A DNA stretch of 6,703 nucleotides from contig JASHOI010000285.1 in NCBI GenBank assembly GCA_030041195.1, positions 1-6,703 on the forward strand. Direction: 5' to 3'. Positions 1-6,703 of the stretch are shown here, in pieces; the stretch's first letter is position 1, and each line of letters starts with the position of its first letter. This stretch comes from Streptosporangiaceae bacterium. GTDB lineage: Bacteria; Actinomycetota; Actinomycetes; Streptosporangiales; Streptosporangiaceae. The notes under the pieces were generated by a model, which ran no database searches, was not told where the DNA came from, and saw nothing but the letters and a program-made list of their open reading frames with translations. The position numbers and the translations under genes are program-made.

Positions 1-1258
<1,258 letters not shown>

Positions 1259-1261
1259 CCG

Positions 1262-2212
1262 ATGCGCATCGCAGTCGCCGGGGCCGGCGCCTTCGGCATC
1301 AAGCACCTCGACGGCCTCGCCGAGATCGACGGCGTGACCGTCACGTCGATCGTCAGCCGCAGGCAGGAGCAGGCCGAGGAGGTGGCGCGCAAGTACGGCG
1401 TGGACCAGGCCACCACCGACCTCGGCGAGGTGCTCGCCCGCGGCGACGTGGACGCGGTCATCCTGTGCACGCCGACCCAGATGCACGCCGCGCAGGCGAT
1501 CGCCGTGATGCGGGCCGGCAAGCACGTCCAGGTCGAGATACCGGTCGCGGACAGCTGGCCGGACGCGCAGGAGGTCGACCGGGTGCAGCGGGAGACGGGC
1601 CTGATCTGCATGGCCGGGCACACCCGGCGGTTCAATCCCTCGCACCAGTGGATCCACCGCCGGATCGGCGCCGGCGAGCTCTCGATCCAGCAGATGGACG
1701 TGCAGACCTACTTTTTCCGGCGCAAGAACCTGAACGCGCTGGGCGAGCCGCGGAGCTGGACCGACAACCTGCTCTGGCACCACGCCGCGCACACGGTGGA
1801 CCTGTTCCAGTACCAGACCGGCGAGGACGTCGAGATCGCGCACGCCGTGCAGGGGCCGCTGCACCCCGAGCTCGACATCGCGATGGACATGTCCATCCAG
1901 CTGCGCACGCCGGCCGGCCGCATCTGCACGCTGTCGCTCAGCTTCAACAACGACGGGCCGCTCGGCACGTTCTTCCGCTACATCTGCGACAACGGCACCT
2001 ACATCGCCCGGTACGACGACCTGGTCACCGGGCGCGAGGAGCCGGTCGACGTGTCCAAGGTCGACGTGTCCACCAACGGGATCGAGCTGCAGGACCGGGA
2101 GTTCGTCGCCGCGATCCGCGAGGGGCGCGAGCCGAACTCCAGCGTGGCCTCGGTGCTGCCCTGCTACCGGGTGCTCGGCGAGCTGGAGACGGAGCTGATC
2201 CGGGAGGTGTAG
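1262..2212 (+). CDS. ligC: 4-carboxy-2-hydroxymuconate-6-semialdehyde dehydrogenase LigC
   Basis: This enzyme of the Gfo/Idh/MocA oxidoreductase family takes the LigAB product, which closes to a hemiacetal, and oxidises it with NAD(P)+ to 2-pyrone-4,6-dicarboxylate. It has 316 residues, the usual LigC length. The N-terminal Rossmann nucleotide-binding site is visible as GAGAFG at residues 7-12, followed by KHLDGL. ILCTPTQMHA (residues 67-76) is the family's strand-and-loop over the cofactor. The sheet-helix region around 171-181 carries WHHAAHTVDLF, which holds the usual catalytic-site histidines and aspartate. At the position of the common family EKP motif the protein reads EIP (92-94), so the usual lysine is an isoleucine. 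ATG 1262 is preceded by a purine-rich AAGGAAG at 1244-1250 and lies 3 bases after the ligB stop. The ligABC order supports this assignment over a generic dehydrogenase. Confidence 0.93.
   Translation: MRIAVAGAGAFGIKHLDGLAEIDGVTVTSIVSRRQEQAEEVARKYGVDQATTDLGEVLARGDVDAVILCTPTQMHAAQAIAVMRAGKHVQVEIPVADSWPDAQEVDRVQRETGLICMAGHTRRFNPSHQWIHRRIGAGELSIQQMDVQTYFFRRKNLNALGEPRSWTDNLLWHHAAHTVDLFQYQTGEDVEIAHAVQGPLHPELDIAMDMSIQLRTPAGRICTLSLSFNNDGPLGTFFRYICDNGTYIARYDDLVTGREEPVDVSKVDVSTNGIELQDREFVAAIREGREPNSSVASVLPCYRVLGELETELIREV
2202..2208 (+). promoter_or_regulatory. Shine-Dalgarno site for the hydrolase gene
   Basis: GGGAGGT lies 7-8 bases before the GTG at 2216 and inside the last codons of ligC (stop at 2210-2212). 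It decides the GTG start of the hydrolase and shows that ribosomes finishing ligC can re-initiate directly. Confidence 0.75.
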
Positions 2213-2215
2213 CGG

Positions 2216-2983
2216 GTGGCGGTCACCTCGCTGGAAGCTTCGGTCGAGGGGCCGGCCGGGGCGCCGGTGCTCGTGCTCGGCAACTCGATGGGCACCACCC
2301 GCGCGGTGTGGGAGCCGCAGCTGCCGTTGCTGCGGCCGCACTTCCGGCTGCTCAGGTACGAGTTCCCGGGACACGGCGGGTCGCCGGCGCCGCCGGGGCC
2401 TTACACGGTCGGCGAGCTCGGGGCCGCGGTGCTGGCCCTGCTCGACGCGCACGGGATCCGGCGGGCGTCGTACTGCGGGATCTCGCTCGGCGGCATGGTC
2501 GGGATGTGGCTGGCCGCCAGCGCGCCGGACCGGGTGGCCGCGCTCGCGGTGTGCTGCACGTCCGCGTACCTGCCGCCCGCGTCGTTCTGGGCCGGGCGGG
2601 CCCGGCAGGCCAGGGCCGGCGGCACCGGCTCGATCGCGGAGCAGGTGGTCAGCCGGTGGTTCACGCCCCAGTTCGCGGCCGGGAAGCCGGACGTGCCCGC
2701 GTCGTTCGTGGCCGGGCTGGCGCAGGTCGCCGCCGAGGGCTACGCCGGGTGCAGCGAGGCGATCGGCGCGATGGACCTGCGCCCGTCGCTGCCGGCGATC
2801 AGCGCGCCGACGCTGGTCATCGCCGGCGCCGAGGACCCGGCCACGCCGCCGTGGCACGGCGCCGTGATCGCATCGGCGATCCCGGGCGCGCGGCTGGCCG
2901 TGATCCGGGGCGCGGCGCACCTGGCGAGCGTCTCGGCACCCGGTCAGGTGGGCTGCGCCTTGCTCGGCTTCCTCCTCGGGTGA
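2216..2983 (+). CDS. Alpha/beta-hydrolase, 3-oxoadipate enol-lactonase (PcaD)-like; possible lactone hydrolase of the 4,5-cleavage pathway
   Basis: This is a cytoplasmic alpha/beta-hydrolase of 255 residues. The oxyanion-hole segment LGNSMGTTRAVWEPQ (21-35) precedes RYEFPGHGGSPAPPGPYT (47-64). The nucleophile elbow GISLGGM puts the serine at Ser90. Asp207 (AGAEDPATPP) and His235 (GAAHLASV) complete the triad. The whole layout, including RWFTPQF at 147-153, closely resembles PcaD, which hydrolyses the enol-lactone of the protocatechuate 3,4-cleavage route. Here it sits 3 bases after ligC in a 4,5-cleavage operon, whose own lactone is 2-pyrone-4,6-dicarboxylate. It may therefore hydrolyse that pyrone in place of an amidohydrolase such as LigI. 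Alternatively it may be a true PcaD recruited to the operon, or an esterase releasing aromatic acids. The GTG start is fixed by an excellent Shine-Dalgarno sequence at 2202-2207. The last 40 bases overlap the end of the convergent AAA gene. Family assignment is firm; the substrate is inference. Confidence 0.88.
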   Translation: MAVTSLEASVEGPAGAPVLVLGNSMGTTRAVWEPQLPLLRPHFRLLRYEFPGHGGSPAPPGPYTVGELGAAVLALLDAHGIRRASYCGISLGGMVGMWLAASAPDRVAALAVCCTSAYLPPASFWAGRARQARAGGTGSIAEQVVSRWFTPQFAAGKPDVPASFVAGLAQVAAEGYAGCSEAIGAMDLRPSLPAISAPTLVIAGAEDPATPPWHGAVIASAIPGARLAVIRGAAHLASVSAPGQVGCALLGFLLG

Positions 2984-4506
2984 AGTATTAAGGCCTCGCT
3001 CCTGCGGATCACCGCGTCCGCTCCCATCGGGCGGATGACCGCGTCCTGGCCCGCGGTGCGCCCGCCGAGCAGGATCCTGGTCAGCTTTGCCTGGGCGTCG
3101 GCCAGCTCGTCCAGCGCCGCGGTCAGGTGCGCGTCGGTCACCCGGATCGGCGGGCCGGCGCCGTTGCCGGCGTGGGCCGGCCCGGCCTCGGCCGCCAGCA
3201 GCGCGGCCCGGCGCAGCAGCTCCTTGAGGAACGCGGCGGTGACGCCGTCGGTGCGCGTGATCACTTCGTCCGGGTCGGACAGGTCGAGCACCAGGCTGCC
3301 CTGGTAGAGCGCGATCAGCTTCCGGCGGGCGTCGGCGTCGGGGAGCGGGAGCTCGGCGGCGTGGTCGACGCGGCCGGGCCGCGCCGCCAGTGCTGCCTCC
3401 AGCAGGTCCGGGCGGTTCGTGGTGAGCAGGAACGTCACGTCCACGTCCGCGCCGAGCCCGTCCATCTCGTTGAGCAGCTGGAACAGCAGCGGGTGCTGGC
3501 CCATGCGGGGCCCACGCTCCTCCGCGATCAGGTCCACGTCCTCGATCACCACGACCGACGGCGCCAGCAGCCGGGCTACCGAGCAGGCCTCGCCGATCCA
3601 GCGCAGCGCGTAACCGGAAAGGATCACCACGGTCACGCCGTCCAGCTGCCCCAGCAGGTACCGGACCGTATGGGTCTTGCCGGTGCCGGGCGCGCCGTGC
3701 AGCAGCACCCCGCGCTTGAGGTGCTGGCCCGCGGCCAGCAGCCGGTCCGCGTGCCTGGCGACGCCGATCACCTGGCGCTCGATGCCGTCGATCACCGCGG
3801 GCGGCAGCACCACCATGTCCCGGGCGAGCCGTGGGCGGTCGTGGAAGCGCAGCCCGCCGGCGCTGCCCCGGCCGTGGCCGAACATCTCGTCGCCGAACGA
3901 GATCACCTGCCCGCGGAACACGTTCCGCGCGGCCGCCTGCTGCCGCACCTCGTCGACGACCCGCTGGGCCGCCGCCTGGTCGGCGCAGGCCACCTCGAGG
4001 CTGGTGTTGCCGTCCGGCTCCCGGTCGCTGGGCCCGCGCAGCAGCAGGGCGAGCCTGGTGTCGCCGTCGTCGACCAGGTACAGGCCGCACCGCACGCAGG
4101 CCATCGTCTGCCCGCCCGGGCCGCACGGCAGCGCGGCCATCGCCACGCTGCCCACGCCCAGCCACGCGTGCTCCGCGGCCGGCTGCAGCAGGTCGGCAAG
4201 CCCGAAGTTCTCGCGTGAGAATCCGGTGAGCCCGACCAGTTCGTGCTCGCGGCGCCAGCCCGCCAGCCACCCGTCGAGGCCGGCCTGCACGTTCACGTGG
4301 TCATAGCCCTGCCAGGATCCGGAGACCACCGGCAGTGTCGCCGCGTCGGGGCCGAGGTGCTCGCGGAGCACGCGCTGGACCGGCGCGTCATCGGCCAGCG
4401 CGGCCAGCACCGCCCGGCGGATCAGGCGCCTGGCCATCCTCGGAATGCCGGCAAGTTCCGGCCAGTCGTCCGGGCCCCCGAGATTGGCCAAGGCTCCCCT
4501 CCGCAT
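2944..4506 (-). CDS. AAA+ ATPase (classical AAA, Cdc48/FtsH/BCS1-like module) with uncharacterised N-terminal domain
   Basis: This 520-residue cytoplasmic protein has one AAA module at about 235-480. Visible motifs are Walker A GAPGTGKT (271-278), a pore-loop-like RWIGEA (302-307) and Walker B VVVIEDVD (318-325). Sensor-1 is LTTNRPD (361-367), and the second region of homology AARPGRVD (374-381) carries the candidate arginine fingers Arg376 and Arg379. No transmembrane segment or protease domain is visible, so it is probably a stand-alone unfoldase or remodelling ATPase. I do not recognise residues 1-230; they contain WQGYDHVNVQ (65-74) and clustered cysteines 128, 137 and 140. The acidic Walker B pair is Glu-Asp rather than the usual Asp-Glu, as I recall for BCS1-type proteins. 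The last 40 or so residues, past the usual end of the module, hold a short repeat and overlap the hydrolase gene. ATG 4506 has no strong Shine-Dalgarno sequence; ATG at 4437 (Met24) is an alternative start. The client is unknown, and the opposite strand argues against a role in the lig operon. Confidence 0.87.
   Translation of the reverse strand: MRRGALANLGGPDDWPELAGIPRMARRLIRRAVLAALADDAPVQRVLREHLGPDAATLPVVSGSWQGYDHVNVQAGLDGWLAGWRREHELVGLTGFSRENFGLADLLQPAAEHAWLGVGSVAMAALPCGPGGQTMACVRCGLYLVDDGDTRLALLLRGPSDREPDGNTSLEVACADQAAAQRVVDEVRQQAAARNVFRGQVISFGDEMFGHGRGSAGGLRFHDRPRLARDMVVLPPAVIDGIERQVIGVARHADRLLAAGQHLKRGVLLHGAPGTGKTHTVRYLLGQLDGVTVVILSGYALRWIGEACSVARLLAPSVVVIEDVDLIAEERGPRMGQHPLLFQLLNEMDGLGADVDVTFLLTTNRPDLLEAALAARPGRVDHAAELPLPDADARRKLIALYQGSLVLDLSDPDEVITRTDGVTAAFLKELLRRAALLAAEAGPAHAGNGAGPPIRVTDAHLTAALDELADAQAKLTRILLGGRTAGQDAVIRPMGADAVIRRSEALILHPRRKPSKAQPT
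3004..3046 (-). repeat. Two imperfect direct copies of a 16-bp unit, 27 bp apart, in the AAA gene 3' end
   Basis: On the + strand GCGGATCACCGCGTCC (3004-3019) recurs as GCGGATGACCGCGTCC (3031-3046), matching at 15 of 16 bases. The 27-bp spacing keeps frame, so the protein tail reads DAVIR twice (residues 488-492 and 497-501). The flanks of the units have diverged. Confidence 0.6.
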
Positions 4507-4661
4507 CGGGGCTCACGCCCGGGCATACCGGACGCCCTGGGCAAGCACAGCGTACCGCCGGCGGCGCCGCGCCGTGCCCAGGTATCACCACTTGACCTGC
4601 ATGTTTTCCACATTCGGTCGCGGCAGGCAGACGTTGCCCCGCGACCCGTCCGGCAGTGCGC
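4507..4661. other. Spacer between the OsmC gene 3' end and the AAA gene start
   Basis: This 155-bp stretch should carry the promoter of the AAA gene, since both flanking genes are on the - strand. It contains a locally AT-richer patch (about 4584-4618) that stands out against the GC-rich surroundings. The patch overlaps an inverted pair CAGGT/ACCTG at 4579-4599 (5-bp arms, 11-bp centre). On the - strand a TGGAAA hexamer lies 17 bases before TGATAC, a weak match to a promoter. Closer to the gene are GC-rich palindromes at 4555-4564 and 4561-4570, which may be chance in such sequence. I see no convincing small gene. Confidence 0.35.
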
Positions 4662-5177
4662 TCACGGCGCCCGCCTGCTGACGGATGTGATCACCTTGGC
4701 CGGGCGCGCGATCGTCTGGTAGACCACGCAGTAGCGCTCGGTCTGGGTGATCAGCGTGGCCACCTGCTCGTCGCTGGCGTCGGTGTCGAGCTCGAAGCTC
4801 AGCCGGATCGCGGCGAAGCCGACCGGCGCATCCTTGCTCACGCCCAGTGTCCCGCGAACATCGAGGTCGCCCTCGGCGTGCACGGTGCCGCCGGTAACCG
4901 GGAGCTGCATCGAGGTCGCCACGGCGCGCAGTGTGACCCCGGCGCACGCGACCAGAGCCTGCAGCAGCATGTCGCCGGAGCACACCAGCGACCCGTCTCC
5001 GCCGGTTGCCGGGTGCAGGCCGGCCACGGCCATCGCCTGGCCGGTGGCGACCGAGCAGCTGATGGCTTCGTCGCCGAGCTCACCGCGTGCCCGCAAGGTG
5101 ATCACCGCCCGCTGCGGGTCGCTGCGGTAGACATCCTTCAGCGGCTGCTGCACGGCGCGCAGCTCAGTTCTGTCCAT
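4662..5177 (-). CDS. OsmC family protein (possible thiol peroxidase)
   Basis: OsmC-fold proteins are small cytoplasmic dimers that reduce organic hydroperoxides with a pair of cysteines, although many paralogues have no proven activity. With the start used here the protein has 171 residues. The N-terminus, ELRAVQQPLKDVYRSDP, is typical of one OsmC subfamily. The central helix with LLQALVACAGVTLRAVA carries the likely peroxidatic Cys78, and ERYCVVYQTI near the C-terminus carries the partner Cys150; a third cysteine is at 66. The lines SFELDTDASDEQVATLITQTERYC match the family's last strand and helix. The frame also allows ATG 5228 (188 residues). The shorter start is preferred because family similarity begins there and GAGGTGG precedes it, but the longer one also has GAAGGG upstream. 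It stands alone, with spacers on both sides, so its physiological link to the neighbours is unknown. Confidence 0.87.
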   Translation of the reverse strand: MDRTELRAVQQPLKDVYRSDPQRAVITLRARGELGDEAISCSVATGQAMAVAGLHPATGGDGSLVCSGDMLLQALVACAGVTLRAVATSMQLPVTGGTVHAEGDLDVRGTLGVSKDAPVGFAAIRLSFELDTDASDEQVATLITQTERYCVVYQTIARPAKVITSVSRRAP

Positions 5178-5179
5178 GG

Positions 5180-5186
5180 CCACCTC
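5180..5186 (-). promoter_or_regulatory. Shine-Dalgarno site for the preferred OsmC start
   Basis: On the - strand GAGGTGG ends 2 bases before the ATG at 5177, with its GAGG core 5 bases away. A rival GAAGGG (5234-5239 on the - strand) sits 5 bases before the upstream ATG at 5228, so the start is not settled by this signal alone. Confidence 0.5.
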
Positions 5187-5437
5187 ATGCCCGGGCGGTA
5201 CCTGGCTGAACAAGATCCTCTGACACATTCTGGCCCTTCACATCGCGTGCACAAGGTCTGCATCCCGGCTGCACGGCGCGGTTGTGGTGTTAAGGGGCGG
5301 GAACGGGCGACTGCCCACCACGACGGGGCGTCGTCCGCGGGGGTAGCAGGCGGTGCCCGTGGCGATGCGGTTTGCCACCCTTCCGGTTGAGCGGGGGCGT
5401 GACCGGGGAGGGCAAAAGGGTGACAGCACTTCCGCGG

Positions 5438-5453
5438 GCCGCATATCTGCGGC
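5438..5453 (-). terminator. Hairpin just after the histidine kinase stop, possible terminator
   Basis: GCCGCA and TGCGGC form a perfect 6-bp stem with a TATC loop, starting 16 bases past the kinase stop codon (5470-5472). CCGC (5432-5435) and GCGG (5456-5459) could extend it across a small internal loop. There is no U-tract directly after it on the - strand; a run of four T follows about 20 bases later. Such U-less hairpins are often proposed as terminators in actinomycetes. Confidence 0.4.
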
Positions 5454-5469
5454 AGGCGGGCACCGCCGG

Positions 5470-6703
5470 CTACTCCTGGCCGACGACGCGACCGGGGCCC
5501 TCGGCCCCCGGCAGGGTCAGGGTCATCACCGTTCCCTGCCCTGAATGGCTGCGCGCGGTCAGCCGCCCGCCGTGCGCCCGGGTGAGCTCGGCGGCGACCG
5601 CGAGGCCGATGCCGCTGCCCGAGATCTGCGCGGCCGACCGGCCGCGCCAGAAGCGGTCGAAGACGTGCGGCAGCTCGTCGGCGGGTATCCCGATCCCGGT
5701 GTCGGCGACCGTCAGCACCGCCTCCGCCCCGGCGGGGCCGGTCTCGACCGTGACCCGGCCGCCCTCGGGGGTGAACTTCAGCGCGTTCGTCAGCAGGTTC
5801 GTGATGACCTGGTGCAGCCAGCGCGGGTCGGCCAGCACGCCGGCCCCGGCGAAGCGCCGCTCCAGGGTTATCCCGGCCGCGTCGAAGCGCGCGACCAGGC
5901 TGGCGACGGCGTCGTCGGCCAGGCCGGCCAGGTCGCAGCGGTGCAGCGACAGGTGCAGTGCGGCGTCGTCGGCGGCCGCCAGGGTCTGCAGGTCGTTGAC
6001 CATGTTCGCCAGCCGCAGCACCTCATCGCGCAGCGAGGCGAGCTGTTCCGGGGTGGGCTCGGCAACCCCGTCCAGCATGGCCTCATGCCCGGCCTGCAGC
6101 ACCGCGACCGGGGTGCGGAGCTCATGGGCGACGTCGGCGACCAGATCCCGGCGCAGCTGCTCCTGCCGGGCCAGCGCGTCGGCCATCTGGTCGAACGCGG
6201 TCGCCAGCTCGCGCAGCTCGGCAGGCGCGGTGACCCGGCCCACCCGCGCGAGGCGTTCGCCGCGAGCCATGGCCCTGGCCACGGCGATGATCCGCTCGAC
6301 GGGGCGGGTGATCCGGCGGGCCACCGCCAGCCCGGTCAGCAGCGCGAGCAGGGCAGCCACCCCGGCCGCGCCGGAGATGGCCCGCAGCAGCGCGATCTCC
6401 AGGCCCCGGTCGGCGCCGCCAAGGCCGGAACCGGTGAACCTGACCACGGCCCGGCCCACCGGCCTGCCGTGCACGATCGCCCTGGCGCCGAACTGCGGAG
6501 CCGACGCCTGCGCGCCGAACCCGGGCGAGTGCGACACCACCCGGCCCGCCTCGTCGCGGATCTCGACGTCCGCGCCGGTCTGGGCGGCCAGGTCGAGCAC
6601 GGGGGACAGGTCGGCCGATGCCCAGCTGTCGCCGCGCTCCCAGGCGGCCGCGGCCGCCGCCGCGATCGCGGTGGTGAGGTCCTGGCGCTGCCGGCTGGCC
6701 AGG
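5470..6703 (-). CDS. Two-component sensor histidine kinase, N-terminus outside the window
   Basis: This membrane sensor kinase autophosphorylates on histidine and passes the phosphate to a response regulator. The frame is open to the right edge, giving 410 visible residues. The first transmembrane helix and the start codon are missing. A GTG at 6598-6600 could be taken as a start but lies inside the sensor region, so it is probably internal. In order, a short extracytoplasmic sensor (about residues 1-104) ends at a transmembrane helix (105-126). A HAMP linker (about 125-180) contains ARRITRPVERI. The dimerisation domain has the H-box DVAHELRTP with phospho-accepting His193 (codon 6124-6126). 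The ATPase domain has the N-box NLLTNALKF, G1 box ADTGIGIP, F box FDRFWRG and G2 box GSGIGLA. The arrangement resembles EnvZ/BaeS-type kinases. The partner regulator is probably just right of the window, upstream on the same strand. The stimulus is unknown. Confidence 0.93.
   Translation of the reverse strand, partial: LASRQRQDLTTAIAAAAAAAWERGDSWASADLSPVLDLAAQTGADVEIRDEAGRVVSHSPGFGAQASAPQFGARAIVHGRPVGRAVVRFTGSGLGGADRGLEIALLRAISGAAGVAALLALLTGLAVARRITRPVERIIAVARAMARGERLARVGRVTAPAELRELATAFDQMADALARQEQLRRDLVADVAHELRTPVAVLQAGHEAMLDGVAEPTPEQLASLRDEVLRLANMVNDLQTLAAADDAALHLSLHRCDLAGLADDAVASLVARFDAAGITLERRFAGAGVLADPRWLHQVITNLLTNALKFTPEGGRVTVETGPAGAEAVLTVADTGIGIPADELPHVFDRFWRGRSAAQISGSGIGLAVAAELTRAHGGRLTARSHSGQGTVMTLTLPGAEGPGRVVGQE

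Larger units (their letters stand above)
5178..5469. other. Spacer between histidine kinase 3' end and OsmC start, rich in inverted repeats
   Basis: About 290 bp carry no convincing gene; short open frames here lack family features. On the - strand it must hold the 3' end of the kinase transcript and the promoter of the OsmC gene. Visible structures are a 6-bp-stem hairpin ACGACG/CGTCGT with a GGG loop at 5320-5334 and a 4-bp-stem hairpin GGGC/GCCC at 5305-5316. There are also widely spaced pairs TTTGCC (5371-5376) with GGCAAA (5411-5416) and CACCCTT (5376-5382) with AAGGGTG (5416-5422). I could not find a clear -35/-10 pair. Confidence 0.4.

Noticed and set aside
1465..2991. A 508-codon open frame on the + strand
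   Set aside because: It overlaps ligC and the hydrolase in another frame, has no recognisable motif and shows the skewed composition of a shadow frame.
3127..4218. A 363-codon open frame on the + strand opposite the AAA gene
   Set aside because: The AAA frame carries Walker A, Walker B and sensor motifs, while this one has only repetitive His/Val/Arg/Gln-rich sequence.
4555..4570. Perfect 10-bp GC palindromes CCGCCGGCGG and GCGGCGCCGC
   Set aside because: Short palindromes made only of G and C are expected by chance in this composition, and there is no U-tract or coding context to make them a terminator.
4656..5390. A 244-codon open frame on the + strand opposite the OsmC gene
   Set aside because: The antisense OsmC frame has clear family motifs and a Shine-Dalgarno. 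This frame has neither and runs on into the spacer.
5470..6600. Treating the histidine kinase as complete with a GTG start at 6600
   Set aside because: The frame stays open for 34 more codons to the window edge, with sensor-domain-like sequence, and a first membrane helix is expected upstream.

Overview
The window is very GC-rich, with strong G/C at third codon positions, GTG starts and tightly packed genes. Together with the protein families present, this points to a high-GC actinomycete chromosome. The exact genus cannot be named from the sequence alone. Seven protein-coding genes account for nearly all of it: four on the + strand (1-2983) and three on the - strand (2944-6703). The genes at both edges are cut by the window. 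I see no RNA gene, mobile element or CRISPR array.

Region 1-2983 (+) is the distal part of an operon for aromatic-acid breakdown by 4,5-extradiol (meta) cleavage. It holds ligA (5' end missing) and ligB, the two subunits of protocatechuate 4,5-dioxygenase. Next come ligC, the 4-carboxy-2-hydroxymuconate-6-semialdehyde (CHMS) dehydrogenase, and an alpha/beta-hydrolase that looks like 3-oxoadipate enol-lactonase (PcaD). Gaps are 1, 3 and 3 nt, so the four are almost certainly co-transcribed and translationally coupled. LigAB opens protocatechuate to CHMS, and LigC oxidises its cyclic hemiacetal to 2-pyrone-4,6-dicarboxylate (PDC). The hydrolase sits where a PDC (lactone) hydrolase would be expected, yet it belongs to the enol-lactonase family rather than the amidohydrolase family of LigI. 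This is the most interesting point in the window.

Region 2944-4506 (-) is a convergent gene for an AAA+ ATPase with an N-terminal domain I do not recognise. Its 3' end overlaps the hydrolase gene by 40 bp, so the catabolic operon ends without a separate terminator region. A 155-bp spacer (4507-4661) follows.

Region 4662-5177 (-) is an OsmC-family protein with the typical pair of cysteines. A spacer of about 290 bp (5178-5469), rich in small inverted repeats, separates it from a sensor histidine kinase (5470 to the right edge, -) whose N-terminus lies outside the window. The kinase's response regulator is not in the window and probably lies just beyond the right edge. Nothing in the sequence ties the three minus-strand genes functionally to the lig operon.
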